A DNA stretch of 64,000 bases from Pseudomonas sp. 31-12 (GCF_003151075.1 NZ_CP029482.1:2046001-2110000); one strand, 5' to 3'. Counted from the first letter of the stretch, positions 9,171 to 18,930 are shown. Notes: generated by a model not told the origin, from the letters alone. Made by a program: numbers and translations.

Positions 9171-9183
9171 TTGGCTTTTGACG

Positions 9184-9213
9184 TTGATCTTGATCTTGAT
9201 CTTGATCTTGATC
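9184..9213 (+). repeat. Short hexanucleotide tandem array (TTGATC)5
   Basis: Five perfect copies of TTGATC at the inner end of the right inverted arm; the left arm ends in about two copies of the complementary unit (GATCAAGATCAAG), so the array probably grew from a seed inside the 300-bp repeat. Confidence 0.9.
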
Positions 9214-9490
9214 TCTCGCCCCTTCGGCAGGCCGAGCGTAGGTGTTCATCAGGGGGTTAGGCGCGTAGCGCCGTGCGGCGAAGCCGCACACATCGAGAGG
9301 AGGTCGTCGCGAAGCAGACCGTAGGCGATGCCCCCTGATGGACACCGTAGCGAGGGAACGCGGAGCCTCAGCGAGGCGCCGAACGCCGGGGTGAAGCCTT
9401 TTGCTTACTTTTCGGCGTCTGGAAAAGTGAGTCGCTGTAAGAGCGAAACCGCCAGTCGCCGTTACCGCAGAAACGGATATGCACCCAACC
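9192..9490 (-). repeat. Right arm of ~300-bp inverted repeat
   Basis: Reverse-oriented copy of the 8558-8857 block: on the minus strand it reads GCGGTAACGGCGACTGGCGG, then AGTGAGTCGC-type, GGTCTGCTTCGCGACGACCT and GATGAACACCTACGCTCGGC. Local gene-free sequence between actP and gltA. Confidence 0.75.
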
Positions 9491-9534
9491 CAAAACCCAG
9501 TCGGCCCACCGGCCGCTGAGACCACTGAAACCGC

Positions 9535-9572
9535 ACAAACAAAAACGGCCTCTATATAAATAGAGGCCGTTC
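9535..9572 (-). terminator. Rho-independent terminator after gltA
   Basis: AACGGCCTCTAT / ATAGAGGCCGTT stem with a T-run on the minus strand just beyond the gltA stop. Confidence 0.88.
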
Positions 9573-9607
9573 CCGGTACAACTTAAGACGTTATCGCAAG
9601 ACAGGTC

Positions 9608-10897
9608 TTATTTGCGGTCTTCCAGCTTGGTAATGTCACGCGACTCGTAGCCAGTGTACAGCTGGCGCGGACGGCCAATCTTGTACGGGCTGGAGAGCAT
9701 TTCTTTCCAGTGGGAGATCCAGCCGACAGTCCGCGCCAGAGCGAAGATCACGGTGAACATGCTGGTTGGAATGCCGATCGCCTTGAGGATGATCCCCGAG
9801 TAGAAGTCGACGTTCGGGTACAGCGAGCGCTCGATGAAGTACGGGTCGGTCAGCGCGATCTCTTCCAGGCGCATAGCCAGTTCGAGTTGCTTGTCGTGCT
9901 TGATACCCAGTTCCTTCAGCACTTCGTCGCAAGTCTGCTTCATGACGGTAGCGCGCGGGTCGCGGTTTTTGTAAACGCGGTGACCGAAGCCCATCAGCTT
10001 GAACGGATCGTTCTTGTCCTTGGCCTTGGCGATGTACTTGTCGATGTTCGACACATCGCCAATTTCATCGAGCATGGTCAGAACAGCTTCGTTCGCGCCG
10101 CCGTGGGCAGGGCCCCACAGTGCAGCGATGCCGGCGGCGATACAGGCAAACGGGTTGGCACCCGAAGAGCCGGCCAGGCGTACAGTGGAAGTCGATGCGT
10201 TCTGCTCGTGGTCGGCATGGAGGATGAAAATCTTGTCCATGGCGCTGGCGAGTACCGGGCTGATCGGTTTGATCTCGCACGGGGTGTTGAACATCATGTG
10301 CAGGAAGTTTTCCGCGTACGTCAGGTCGTTGCGCGGGTACATCATGGGTTGGCCCATGGAGTACTTGTAAACCATCGCTGCCAGGGTCGGCATCTTGGCA
10401 ACCAGGCGAATCGCGGATATTTCGCGATGCTGCGGGTTATTGATGTCCAGGGAGTCGTGGTAGAAGGCCGAGAGGGCGCCGACTACACCGCACATGACGG
10501 CCATTGGGTGGGCGTCGCGACGGAAGCCGTTGAAGAAGGTCTTCAGCTGCTCGTGAACCATGGTGTGGTTCTTCACGGTGCTGACGAACTGGGCCTTCTG
10601 TTCTGCGGTCGGCAATTCGCCGTTGAGCAGCAGATAGCAGGTTTCCAGGTAGTCCGATTTTTCAGCCAGCTGTTCGATCGGGTAACCGCGGTGCAGCAGA
10701 ATGCCGTTGTCGCCGTCGATATAGGTGATCTTCGACTCGCAGGAAGCTGTCGACATGAAACCAGGGTCAAAGGTGAAACGGCCCGTGGCCGTCAGGCCCC
10801 GAACATCGATTACATCGGGACCAACGGTGCCGGTTAAAATGGGCAGCTCGACGGGGGCTGCGCCCTCGATGATCAACTGCGCTTTTTTGTCAGCCAT
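9608..10897 (-). CDS. gltA: Citrate synthase
   Basis: 429 residues, the length of Gram-negative type II (hexameric, NADH-sensitive) citrate synthases. It condenses acetyl-CoA and oxaloacetate to citrate in the cytoplasm. Conserved active-site segments are present: [15 protein letters not shown] near residue 230, [12 protein letters not shown] near 265 and [14 protein letters not shown] near 305, plus the Asp-bearing NVDFYSG near 365. A strong AGGAG site lies just upstream of the ATG, and a consensus promoter is at 10956-10983. Transcribed divergently from sdhCDAB, placing TCA-cycle entry next to the rest of the oxidative branch. Confidence 0.97.
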   Translation of the reverse strand: MADKKAQLIIEGAAPVELPILTGTVGPDVIDVRGLTATGRFTFDPGFMSTASCESKITYIDGDNGILLHRGYPIEQLAEKSDYLETCYLLLNGELPTAEQKAQFVSTVKNHTMVHEQLKTFFNGFRRDAHPMAVMCGVVGALSAFYHDSLDINNPQHREISAIRLVAKMPTLAAMVYKYSMGQPMMYPRNDLTYAENFLHMMFNTPCEIKPISPVLASAMDKIFILHADHEQNASTSTVRLAGSSGANPFACIAAGIAALWGPAHGGANEAVLTMLDEIGDVSNIDKYIAKAKDKNDPFKLMGFGHRVYKNRDPRATVMKQTCDEVLKELGIKHDKQLELAMRLEEIALTDPYFIERSLYPNVDFYSGIILKAIGIPTSMFTVIFALARTVGWISHWKEMLSSPYKIGRPRQLYTGYESRDITKLEDRK

Positions 10898-10955
10898 GTG
10901 GCCTCCTATTTATGCTTGAAATCATCAGACAGACCCCCCACGCAGGGCCCGCACC

Positions 10956-10983
10956 ACTATAGTGAGATAAATTCGAATGTCAA
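10956..10983 (-). promoter_or_regulatory. Sigma-70 promoter of gltA
   Basis: Minus strand reads TTGACA (10983-10978), 16 bases, then TATAGT (10961-10956). Both hexamers are near or at consensus and the ATG follows about 55 bases further on. Confidence 0.8.
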
Positions 10984-11097
10984 TTTGCCTAAAGTCTTGC
11001 TCCAGAAGGCTTTAACCGGACTTTTTCCTCGAAATTGACTGCCATTTACGCCTTTTATCCAACTTGTGCAATGAGCTATTAGGGGAAGGTGAACGCG

Positions 11098-11126
11098 TTG
11101 TCATTAGTAGCCTAACTGTCTATACT
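11098..11126 (+). promoter_or_regulatory. Sigma-70 promoter of sdhCDAB
   Basis: TTGTCA at 11098-11103, a 17-base spacer and TATACT at 11121-11126, which predicts a start near 11133 and a 5' leader of about 128 nt. Confidence 0.75.
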
Positions 11127-11208
11127 CGGCCTCCGACCGCCAGGGGCTTTTGGGCCTGCTTTACTGGGGGTCGCACTCCCTGGGTGGTGGGTACCTGACC
11201 AGTGCACT

Positions 11209-11238
11209 CCCCAACAACTTTGCCCTGATTGTTAGGGG
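11209..11238 (+). promoter_or_regulatory. Hairpin in the sdhC 5' leader
   Basis: CCCCAACAA pairs with TTGTTAGGGG across an 11-nt loop (one bulged A). It sits 22 bases before the GTG start of sdhC, which has no good Shine-Dalgarno sequence, so the leader may govern translation. Iron-responsive sRNA control of sdh is known in Pseudomonas, but I have not shown a pairing. Confidence 0.5.
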
Positions 11239-11260
11239 CTCTTCAGTGTGAAAAAAAGCC

Positions 11261-11635
11261 GTGAATAGCCAACGACCTGTAAACCTAGACCTAAGGACCA
11301 TCAAACTCCCAGTCACTGCTTACACGTCCATTCTTCACCGAATCTCCGGAATCATCCTCTTCGTCAGCCTGGCCATCATGCTTTATGCATTGGACAAGTC
11401 GCTCGACTCGGAAGAAGGCTTCGGTCAGGTGAAAGCGTGTCTGACCAGTCCGCTAGCCAAGCTAGTGATTTGGGGCATCCTGTCCGCCTTGCTGTATCAC
11501 CTGGTTGCCGGTGTGCGCCATTTGATGATGGACATGGGCATCGGCGAGTCGCTTGAAGGCGGCAAACTGGGCTCGAAAATCGTTATCGCCGTTTCCGTGG
11601 TGGTAATCGTTCTGGCAGGAGTCTGGATATGGTAA
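11261..11635 (+). CDS. sdhC: Succinate dehydrogenase cytochrome b556 subunit
   Basis: 124 residues starting at GTG 11261, matching the start of pseudomonad SdhC (NSQRPVNLDLRTIKLPVTA). Three membrane helices; the motif SILHRISG near residue 26 carries the quinone-site residues, and YHLVAGVRHLMMD near residue 84 contains the haem-ligand histidine. It anchors the SdhAB catalytic dimer to the inner membrane and passes electrons to ubiquinone. First gene of the operon; its end overlaps sdhD by seven bases. Confidence 0.95.
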   Translation: MNSQRPVNLDLRTIKLPVTAYTSILHRISGIILFVSLAIMLYALDKSLDSEEGFGQVKACLTSPLAKLVIWGILSALLYHLVAGVRHLMMDMGIGESLEGGKLGSKIVIAVSVVVIVLAGVWIW

Positions 11636-11997
11636 CTAACGTCACGAACCTGTCGCGTTCGGGCCTCTATGACTGGATGGCACAACGTGTGTCTGCGGTC
11701 GTTCTCGCGGCTTATTTCATTTTCCTGATCGGATACGTCGTCGCCAACCCTGGCATCGGCTACGCCCAATGGCATGAACTGTTCGCAAGCAACTGGATGC
11801 GTATTTTCAGTCTCCTGGCCCTCGTTGCCCTCGGCGCTCACGCCTGGGTCGGCATGTGGACCATCGCGACCGACTACCTGACGCCAATGGCGTTCGGCAA
11901 GTCCGCGACTGCAATACGTTTCCTTTTCCAGGCAGTATGCGGCGTTGCGATGTTCGCTTACTTCGTCTGGGGTGTGCAGATTCTCTGGGGTATCTGA
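11629..11997 (+). CDS. sdhD: Succinate dehydrogenase membrane anchor subunit
   Basis: 122 residues, three membrane helices. RSGLYDWMAQRVSAVVLAAY near the N-terminus and LGAHAWVGMWTIATDY near residue 65 match SdhD and its haem/quinone region. Together with SdhC it forms the membrane domain of complex II. Overlaps the sdhC stop and ends three bases before sdhA, consistent with tight co-translation. Confidence 0.95.
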   Translation: MVTNVTNLSRSGLYDWMAQRVSAVVLAAYFIFLIGYVVANPGIGYAQWHELFASNWMRIFSLLALVALGAHAWVGMWTIATDYLTPMAFGKSATAIRFLFQAVCGVAMFAYFVWGVQILWGI

Positions 11998-12000
11998 TTC

Positions 12001-13776
12001 ATGTCTACTACCGTTAATACGCTTTCGTTCGACGCCATCATCATTGGCGGCGGCGGTGCTGGCATGCGCGCTGCGCTGCAGCTGGCACAAGGTGGTCACA
12101 AGACTGCCGTGGTTACCAAGGTTTTCCCGACTCGTTCGCACACTGTATCCGCCCAGGGTGGCATCACCTGCGCCATCGCCTCGGCTGATCCGAACGATGA
12201 CTGGCGCTGGCACATGTACGATACCGTCAAGGGTTCCGACTACATCGGTGACCAGGACGCTATCGAATACATGTGTTCCGTAGGCCCGGAAGCCGTTTTC
12301 GAACTCGAGCACATGGGCTTGCCGTTCTCCCGTACCGAACAGGGTCGCATCTATCAGCGTCCGTTCGGCGGTCAGTCGAAAGACTTCGGTAAAGGTGGCC
12401 AGGCTGCACGTACGTGCGCCGCTGCCGACCGTACTGGTCACGCGCTGCTGCACACCCTGTATCAGGCCAACCTAAAGGCCGGCACCGTATTCCTCAACGA
12501 ATACTACGGCGTCGACCTGGTGAAGAACGAAGATGGTGCCTTTGTCGGCATGATCGTCATCTGCATCGAAACTGGCGAAACTTCCTACGTCCGCGCTAAC
12601 GCCACCGTACTGGCGACTGGCGGTGCAGGTCGTATCTACTCGTCCACCACCAATGCCCTGATCAACACCGGTGACGGCGTCGGCATGGCCCTGCGTGCTG
12701 GCGTGCCGGTACAAGACATTGAAATGTGGCAGTTCCACCCGACCGGCATCGCCGGCGCTGGTGTACTGGTTACTGAAGGTTGCCGCGGTGAAGGCGGTTA
12801 CCTGATCAACAAGCACGGCGAGCGTTTCATGGAGCGTTATGCTCCGAACGCCAAAGACCTGGCTGGTCGTGACGTTGTTGCTCGCTCGATGGTTAAAGAA
12901 ATCATCGCCGGCAACGGTTGCGGTCCGGATGGCGACCACGTAATGCTGAAACTCGATCACCTCGGTGAAGAAGTTCTGCACAGCCGTCTGCCAGGCATCA
13001 TGGAACTGTCCAAGACCTTCGCCCACGTCGATCCAGCCGTGGCGCCGATTCCGGTCGTTCCAACCTGCCACTATATGATGGGCGGCGTTGCCACCAACAT
13101 TCATGGCCAGGCAATCACCCAGGACGCCGACGGCGTCGACCAGATCATTCCTGGTCTGTTCGCAGTGGGCGAAGTGGCGTGCGTATCGGTTCACGGTGCC
13201 AACCGTCTGGGCGGCAACTCGCTGCTCGACCTGGTGGTATTCGGCCGTGCGGCCGGCCTGTTCCTGGAGCAGACCCTGAAAGAAGGCGTTGATTACGCCC
13301 GTCCTCGCCAGTCCGACATCGACGCAGCCCTGGCTCGTCTCGATGGCCTGAACTCGCGTACCGAAGGCGAAGACGTCGCCACCCTGCGTAAAGAGCTGCA
13401 AAGCTGCATGCAGAACTACTTCGGTGTATTCCGTACCGGCGAATACATGCAGAAGGGTATTGCCCAGCTGGCTGATCTGCGTGGCCGTATCGCCAACGTC
13501 AAGATCAACGACAAGAGCCAGGCGTTCAACACCGCTCGAATCGAAGCTCTGGAACTGCAGAACCTGCTGGAAGTGGCCGAAGCCACTGCCATCGCTGCAG
13601 AGATCCGCAAAGAGTCCCGCGGCGCTCACGCCCGTGAAGACTACGAAGATCGCGACGACGAAAACTGGCTGTGCCACACCCTGTACTTCCCGGGTGACAA
13701 GCGCGTGACCAAGCGTGCTGTGAACTTCTCGCCGAAGACTGTTCCGACTTTTGAACCTAAGATTCGGACTTATTAA
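12001..13776 (+). CDS. sdhA: Succinate dehydrogenase flavoprotein subunit
   Basis: 591 residues, full length. The FAD-binding motif [16 protein letters not shown] lies at residues ~13-28, the covalent FAD histidine is in [11 protein letters not shown] near residue 46, and substrate-site segments [11 protein letters not shown] and [10 protein letters not shown] near residues 245-265 are intact. It oxidises succinate to fumarate at the cytoplasmic face and transfers electrons to SdhB. Confidence 0.97.
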   Translation: MSTTVNTLSFDAIIIGGGGAGMRAALQLAQGGHKTAVVTKVFPTRSHTVSAQGGITCAIASADPNDDWRWHMYDTVKGSDYIGDQDAIEYMCSVGPEAVFELEHMGLPFSRTEQGRIYQRPFGGQSKDFGKGGQAARTCAAADRTGHALLHTLYQANLKAGTVFLNEYYGVDLVKNEDGAFVGMIVICIETGETSYVRANATVLATGGAGRIYSSTTNALINTGDGVGMALRAGVPVQDIEMWQFHPTGIAGAGVLVTEGCRGEGGYLINKHGERFMERYAPNAKDLAGRDVVARSMVKEIIAGNGCGPDGDHVMLKLDHLGEEVLHSRLPGIMELSKTFAHVDPAVAPIPVVPTCHYMMGGVATNIHGQAITQDADGVDQIIPGLFAVGEVACVSVHGANRLGGNSLLDLVVFGRAAGLFLEQTLKEGVDYARPRQSDIDAALARLDGLNSRTEGEDVATLRKELQSCMQNYFGVFRTGEYMQKGIAQLADLRGRIANVKINDKSQAFNTARIEALELQNLLEVAEATAIAAEIRKESRGAHAREDYEDRDDENWLCHTLYFPGDKRVTKRAVNFSPKTVPTFEPKIRTY

Positions 13777-13787
13777 GGGTGGCCGCC

Positions 13788-14492
13788 ATGTTGCAAGTCA
13801 GTGTTTATCGCTACAACCCTGATCAGGACGCTGCGCCGTTCATGCAGGAATTCCAGGTCGACACCGGTGGTAAAGACCTGATGGTGCTGGACGTGCTGGC
13901 CCTGATCAAAGAGCAGGACGAAGGTTTCTCCTATCGTCGCTCTTGCCGTGAAGGTGTTTGCGGTTCCGACGGCATGAACATCAACGGCAAAAACGGCCTG
14001 GCGTGTGTCACGCCGCTGTCTTCTGTCGTAAAAGGTAACAAGCTGATCGTTCGTCCGTTGCCAGGTTTGCCGGTTATCCGTGACCTGGTCGTCGATATGA
14101 GCATCTTCTACAAGCAATACGAGAAGGTTAAGCCATACCTGCAGAACGACACGCCGGCTCCGGCCATCGAGCGTCTGCAGACCCCTGAAGAGCGTGAAAA
14201 GCTCGACGGTCTGTACGAGTGCATCCTGTGCGCTTGCTGCTCGACCTCTTGCCCGTCCTTCTGGTGGAACCCGGACAAGTTCCTGGGTCCAGCTGCCCTG
14301 CTGCAAGCGTACCGCTTCCTGGCAGACAGCCGCGACACCAAGACTGCCGAGCGTCTGGCTTCGCTGGATGACCCGTTCAGCGTATTCCGCTGCCGCGGGA
14401 TCATGAACTGCGTCAACGTCTGTCCGAAAGGCCTGAACCCGACTAAGGCCATCGGTCACGTACGTAACATGCTGCTGCAAAGCGGCGTGTGA
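13788..14492 (+). CDS. sdhB: Succinate dehydrogenase iron-sulfur subunit
   Basis: 234 residues from the ATG at 13788 (MLQVSVYRYNP), preferred over a GTG three codons upstream because GGTGG precedes it and the family starts here. Cysteine motifs for all three clusters are present: SCREGVCGSDG ([2Fe-2S]), CILCACCSTSCPSFW ([4Fe-4S]) and CRGIMNCVNVCPKGLNP ([3Fe-4S]). It relays electrons from SdhA to the membrane quinone. Last gene before a stem-loop and the long sucA leader. Confidence 0.96.
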   Translation: MLQVSVYRYNPDQDAAPFMQEFQVDTGGKDLMVLDVLALIKEQDEGFSYRRSCREGVCGSDGMNINGKNGLACVTPLSSVVKGNKLIVRPLPGLPVIRDLVVDMSIFYKQYEKVKPYLQNDTPAPAIERLQTPEEREKLDGLYECILCACCSTSCPSFWWNPDKFLGPAALLQAYRFLADSRDTKTAERLASLDDPFSVFRCRGIMNCVNVCPKGLNPTKAIGHVRNMLLQSGV

Positions 14493-14751
14493 TTCAGCTG
14501 TAAAGGCAGGACCGTTGTACCCGTAGATGCTACGGCGCAGGCTTCAACCGGCGCCGTAGTTTTAACCTGAGCAGCAGCTTACAAGGCTGCGGCTCTTATT
14601 TTGAAGAAATGAGACAAGCAGGGGCATCCGGGCTGGTACCCGGACTATCAGCGTGATCCTAAGTGGCTTGTTTTGGTCGCTGCATTCGGACTTCTGCAAG
14701 TTTGCTCGGTGTCGACGCCGGTGGTGTTCCCCTAACCGAGGGTGACCAAGC
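14493..14751 (+). ncRNA. Structured sucA leader region (candidate sucA-II type RNA) with attenuator-like hairpin
   Basis: 259 bases without a gene. A GC-rich hairpin CTACGGCGC / GCGCCGTAG at 14530-14559 followed by TTTT looks like a weak terminator or attenuator between sdhB and sucA. Further on are GCAGC / GCTGC, CCGGG / CCCGG and a final CTCGGT / ACCGAG pairing just ahead of the GAGG ribosome site. A conserved Pseudomonas RNA motif upstream of sucA (sucA-II) has been described in comparative-genomics surveys; I assign this leader to it by position and hairpins only. Confidence 0.5.
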
Positions 14752-17583
14752 ATGCAAGAAAGCGTGATGCAGCGCATGTGGAACAGCGCCTACCTTTCAG
14801 GTGGAAACGCTGCCTATGTGGAAGAGCTTTATGAGCTCTACCTGCACGACCCTAACGCTGTGCCAGAAGAGTGGCGCACCTACTTTCAGAAGCTGCCTAT
14901 TGACGGCAACTCTGCCACCGATGTTTCGCACTCCACAATTCGCGATCATTTCGTGCTGCTGGCAAAGAACCAGCGCCGCGCTCAACCGGTTTCCGCCGGG
15001 AGCGTGAGCAGTGAGCACGAGAAGAAGCAAGTTGAAGTGCTGCGATTGATCCAGGCCTACCGTATGCGTGGCCACCAGGCAGCCCAGCTTGACCCGCTGG
15101 GGCTGTGGCAGCGTCCTGCACCTGCAGACCTGTCGATCAATCATTACGGCTTGACCAATGCCGATCTTGATACGACCTTCCGTGCCGGCGACCTGTTCAT
15201 CGGCAAAGAGGAGGCGAGCCTACGCGAAATTCACGAAGCGTTGCAGCAGACATATTGCCGCACCATCGGCGCTGAATTTACGCACATCACCGATTCCGAG
15301 CAGCGCCAGTGGTTCCAGCAGCGTCTGGAAAGCGTGCGTGGTCGTCCGACGTACTCCGCCGACATCAAGAGCCACTTGCTTGAGCGCGTGACCGCCGGTG
15401 AAGGCCTGGAAAAATACCTGGGCACCAAATACCCGGGCACCAAGCGTTTCGGTCTGGAAGGCGGCGAGAGCCTGATTCCGATGCTCGACGAACTGATCCA
15501 GCGTTCCGGCTCCTACGGCACCAAGGAAATCGTCATCGGCATGGCCCACCGTGGCCGTCTGAACGTGCTGGTCAACACCTTCGGCAAGAACCCGCGCGAG
15601 CTGTTCGACGAGTTCGAAGGCAAGAAGAAGGTCGAGCTGGGTTCCGGTGACGTTAAATATCACCAGGGCTTCTCGTCCAACGTCATGACCACCGGCGGTG
15701 AAGTTCACCTCGCGATGGCCTTCAACCCGTCTCACCTGGAAATCGTATCTCCAGTGGTCGAGGGTTCGGTTCGCGCCCGTCAGGATCGTCGTAACGACCC
15801 TACCGGCGAGAAGGTTCTGCCGATCTCCATCCACGGTGACGCGGCATTCGCCGGTCAGGGCGTGGTGATGGAAACCTTCCAGATGTCGCAGACCCGCGGT
15901 TTCAAGACCGGCGGCACCGTGCACATCGTGATCAACAACCAGGTTGGTTTCACCATCAGCAACCCGCTGGACTCGCGTTCCACCGAGTATGCGACCGACG
16001 TTGCGAAAATGATCCAGGCGCCGATCCTCCATGTGAATGGTGATGATCCGGAAGCCGTATTGTTCGTGACCCAGCTCGCCATCGACTACCGCATGCAGTT
16101 CAAGCGTGACGTGGTAATCGACCTGGTCTGCTACCGTCGTCGCGGCCACAACGAGGCCGACGAGCCAAGCGGCACCCAGCCGATCATGTATCAGCAGATC
16201 ACCAAACAGCGCACCACCCGTGAGCTGTATGCCGATCGTCTGACCCAGGGCGGTGTACTCGACGCAGAGCGTGTTCAGGCGAAAGTCGACGAATACCGCA
16301 ACGCGCTGGACAACGGTCTGCATGTTGTAAAAAGCCTGGTCAAAGAGCCGAACAAAGAGTTGTTCGTAGACTGGCGTCCGTATCTGGGCCACGCCTGGAC
16401 CGCACGTCATGACACCCGCTTCGACCTGAAAACCTTGCAGGAACTGTCCGCCAAGCTGCTGGAAATTCCGGAAGGCTTCGTGGTTCAGCGCCAGGTTTCG
16501 AAAATCTACGAAGACCGTCAGAAGATGCAAGCCGGCGGCCTGCCGATCAACTGGGGTTACGCCGAAACCATGGCGTACGCGACCCTGGCGTTCGAAGGTC
16601 ACCCGATTCGCATGACGGGTCAGGACATCGGTCGCGGTACGTTCTCGCACCGTCACGCTGTCTTGCACAACCAGAAAGACGCGGGTACCTACGTCCCGCT
16701 GCAAAACCTGTACAAGGGCCAGCCACGTTTCGACCTGTACGATTCGTTCCTGTCCGAAGAAGCCGTGCTGGCGTTCGAATACGGTTACTCGACCACCACG
16801 CCTGAGGCGCTGGTGATCTGGGAAGCCCAGTTCGGCGACTTCGCCAACGGTGCCCAGGTGGTTATCGACCAGTTCATCACCAGTGGCGAGCACAAGTGGG
16901 GCCGTCTCTGCGGTCTGACCATGCTGCTGCCGCACGGTTACGAAGGTCAGGGGCCGGAGCACTCGTCGGCTCGTCTGGAGCGTTACCTGCAACTGTGCGC
17001 CGAGCACAACATTCAGGTGGCCGTTCCGACTACCCCGGCTCAGATCTACCATTTGCTGCGTCGTCAGGTGATTCGCCCGCTGCGCAAGCCATTGATCGTT
17101 CTGACTCCGAAGTCGCTGCTGCGTCACAAACTGGCCGTATCGACCCTGGAAGATCTGGCCGAAGGTTCGTTCCAGACCGTGATCCCGGAAATCGATGCAC
17201 TGGACCCGAAAAAGGTCGAGCGCGTTGTTCTGTGTAGCGGCAAGGTCTACTACGACCTGCTGGAAAAACGCCGTGCCGAAGGTCGTGATGACATCGCCAT
17301 CGTGCGTATCGAGCAGCTGTACCCATTCCCTGAGGACGACTTGAACGAAGTCCTGGCTCCGTACACCAACCTCAAACATATCGTTTGGTGTCAGGAAGAG
17401 CCGATGAACCAGGGTGCCTGGTACTGCAGCCAGCATCACATGCGCCGCATCGTTGGCAATCACAACAAGTCGCTCGTACTCGAATACGCCGGCCGTGATG
17501 CTTCTGCTGCACCTGCTTGTGGTTATGCATCGATGCACGCTGAGCAGCAGGAAAAACTGCTGCAAGACGCCTTTACTGTTTAA
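14752..17583 (+). CDS. sucA: 2-oxoglutarate dehydrogenase E1 component
   Basis: 943 residues, the standard length. N-terminal E1o segment MWNSAYLSGGNAAYVEELY binds the E2 core; the thiamine-diphosphate/Mg site is seen in SIHGDAAFAGQGVVMETFQ near residue 365; active-site histidines occur in MAHRGRLNVLVN near residue 265. It decarboxylates 2-oxoglutarate and transfers the succinyl group to the lipoyl arm of SucB. Separated from sdhB by a structured leader but same strand; sucB follows after 42 bases. Confidence 0.97.
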   Translation: MQESVMQRMWNSAYLSGGNAAYVEELYELYLHDPNAVPEEWRTYFQKLPIDGNSATDVSHSTIRDHFVLLAKNQRRAQPVSAGSVSSEHEKKQVEVLRLIQAYRMRGHQAAQLDPLGLWQRPAPADLSINHYGLTNADLDTTFRAGDLFIGKEEASLREIHEALQQTYCRTIGAEFTHITDSEQRQWFQQRLESVRGRPTYSADIKSHLLERVTAGEGLEKYLGTKYPGTKRFGLEGGESLIPMLDELIQRSGSYGTKEIVIGMAHRGRLNVLVNTFGKNPRELFDEFEGKKKVELGSGDVKYHQGFSSNVMTTGGEVHLAMAFNPSHLEIVSPVVEGSVRARQDRRNDPTGEKVLPISIHGDAAFAGQGVVMETFQMSQTRGFKTGGTVHIVINNQVGFTISNPLDSRSTEYATDVAKMIQAPILHVNGDDPEAVLFVTQLAIDYRMQFKRDVVIDLVCYRRRGHNEADEPSGTQPIMYQQITKQRTTRELYADRLTQGGVLDAERVQAKVDEYRNALDNGLHVVKSLVKEPNKELFVDWRPYLGHAWTARHDTRFDLKTLQELSAKLLEIPEGFVVQRQVSKIYEDRQKMQAGGLPINWGYAETMAYATLAFEGHPIRMTGQDIGRGTFSHRHAVLHNQKDAGTYVPLQNLYKGQPRFDLYDSFLSEEAVLAFEYGYSTTTPEALVIWEAQFGDFANGAQVVIDQFITSGEHKWGRLCGLTMLLPHGYEGQGPEHSSARLERYLQLCAEHNIQVAVPTTPAQIYHLLRRQVIRPLRKPLIVLTPKSLLRHKLAVSTLEDLAEGSFQTVIPEIDALDPKKVERVVLCSGKVYYDLLEKRRAEGRDDIAIVRIEQLYPFPEDDLNEVLAPYTNLKHIVWCQEEPMNQGAWYCSQHHMRRIVGNHNKSLVLEYAGRDASAAPACGYASMHAEQQEKLLQDAFTV

Positions 17584-17625
17584 CGCCTTCGCGCACCTGA
17601 AACCGAATTTAAGGACTCACAGATA

Positions 17626-18846
17626 ATGGCTATCGAAATCAAAGCCCCCACTTTCCCGGAATCGGTTGCCGATGGCACCGTTGCCACCTGGCACAAACAA
17701 CCGGGCGACGCTGTAAAGCGTGACGACCTGATCGTCGACATCGAAACCGACAAGGTTGTGCTGGAAGTGTTGGCTACCGCCGACGGTGTGCTGGGCGCTA
17801 TCGTCAAGAACGAAGGCGACACCGTTCTGTCCGACGAAGTCCTGGGCTCCATCGAAGCGGGCGGCGCTGCTGCCGCCCCAGCTGCTGCCGCTGCTCCGGC
17901 CGCCGCACAAGCTGCTGCTCCAGCCGCTGAAGGCGAAGACGATCCTGTTGCTGCACCGGCTGCTCGCAAGCTGGCTGAAGAAAACGGCATCAACATCGCC
18001 TCCGTTGCCGGCACTGGCAAAGGCGGTCGTGTGACCAAGGAAGACGTGGTTGCAGCCGTTGCTGCCAAGAAAGCCGCTCCGGCTGCCGCGCCTGCCAAGG
18101 CTGCAGCCCCGGCTGCCGCTGCTCCTGTGTTCGCCGCTGGCGACCGCATCGAGAAGCGCGTTCCAATGACCCGCGTTCGCGCTACCGTGGCCAAGCGCCT
18201 GGTAGAAGCGCAGTCGAACATGGCGATGCTGACCACCTTCAACGAAGTCGACATGACTGAAGTCATGGCCCTGCGTTCGAAGTACAAGGACCTGTTCGAG
18301 AAGTCCCACAACGGCGTACGCCTGGGCTTCATGTCGTTCTTCGTCAAGGCTGCCACCGAAGCGCTGAAACGCTTCCCGGCTGTCAACGCGTCGATCGACG
18401 GTGCCGACATCGTTTACCACGGCTACGCTGATGTCGGTGTGGCTGTTTCCAGCGACCGCGGCCTGGTTGTACCGGTTCTGCGTAACGCCGAACTGATGAG
18501 CCTGGCTGAAATCGAAGGCGGCATCGCCACCTTCGGCAAGAAGGCTCGCGACGGCAAACTGTCGATGGACGAAATGACCGGCGGTACGTTCACCATCACC
18601 AACGGTGGTACCTTCGGTTCGATGATGTCGACCCCGATCGTCAACCCGCCACAAGCGGCCATCCTGGGCATGCACAACATTCTGCAGCGTCCTATGGCGA
18701 TCAACGGTCAGGTCGTAATCCGTCCGATGATGTACCTGGCTCTGTCCTACGATCACCGTCTGATCGATGGCAAAGAAGCTGTGACCTTCCTGGTTACCAT
18801 CAAGAACCTGCTGGAAGACCCGGCTCGTTTGCTGCTGGATATCTGA
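17626..18846 (+). CDS. sucB: Dihydrolipoyl succinyltransferase (E2 of 2-oxoglutarate dehydrogenase)
   Basis: 406 residues with one lipoyl domain (lipoyl lysine in [11 protein letters not shown] near residue 43), an Ala/Pro-rich linker, a peripheral-subunit-binding domain ([15 protein letters not shown] near residue 110), a second Ala/Pro linker and the catalytic domain with the signature [12 protein letters not shown] near residue 377. It forms the core of the complex and produces succinyl-CoA. Lies between sucA and lpd. Confidence 0.97.
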   Translation: MAIEIKAPTFPESVADGTVATWHKQPGDAVKRDDLIVDIETDKVVLEVLATADGVLGAIVKNEGDTVLSDEVLGSIEAGGAAAAPAAAAAPAAAQAAAPAAEGEDDPVAAPAARKLAEENGINIASVAGTGKGGRVTKEDVVAAVAAKKAAPAAAPAKAAAPAAAAPVFAAGDRIEKRVPMTRVRATVAKRLVEAQSNMAMLTTFNEVDMTEVMALRSKYKDLFEKSHNGVRLGFMSFFVKAATEALKRFPAVNASIDGADIVYHGYADVGVAVSSDRGLVVPVLRNAELMSLAEIEGGIATFGKKARDGKLSMDEMTGGTFTITNGGTFGSMMSTPIVNPPQAAILGMHNILQRPMAINGQVVIRPMMYLALSYDHRLIDGKEAVTFLVTIKNLLEDPARLLLDI

Positions 18847-18907
18847 TTTCGTTGCACGGGCCGGCCAGTGATGGGCGGCCCTCCTGTAATGACCAGCTTC
18901 GTCCCAC

Positions 18908-18930
18908 GACAATCCCCAAAAGGGATTGTC
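18908..18930 (+). promoter_or_regulatory. Hairpin in the sucB-lpd spacer
   Basis: Perfect 9-bp stem GACAATCCC / GGGATTGTC with a five-base loop, 27 bases before the lpd ATG. It lacks a following T-run, so a role in mRNA stability or differential expression is more likely than termination. Confidence 0.5.

Larger units (their letters stand above)
10898..11260. other. gltA-sdhC divergent regulatory region
   Basis: 363 bases without a gene, holding a promoter for each direction and a long structured 5' leader for sdhC (about 130 nt from the predicted start site). Specific elements are listed separately. Confidence 0.8.

Noticed and set aside
9071..9213. CRISPR array
   Set aside because: Units are six bases with no spacers and there are no cas genes; this is a simple tandem repeat.
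8970..9260. Open frame with an Ala-Val repeat across the hexamer array, and the 299-codon Gln-Pro frame on the minus strand (8626-9525)
   Set aside because: Both frames exist only because a hexamer array cannot contain stops in those phases and because the inverted repeat is GC-rich. No ribosome site, no family resemblance, and they run through REP units.
15220..17565. 781-codon open frame antisense to sucA
   Set aside because: Mirror of strongly biased codons in sucA; no plausible protein features. The same applies to long antisense frames over actP, sdhA, htpG, lpd and the MFS-peroxidase region.
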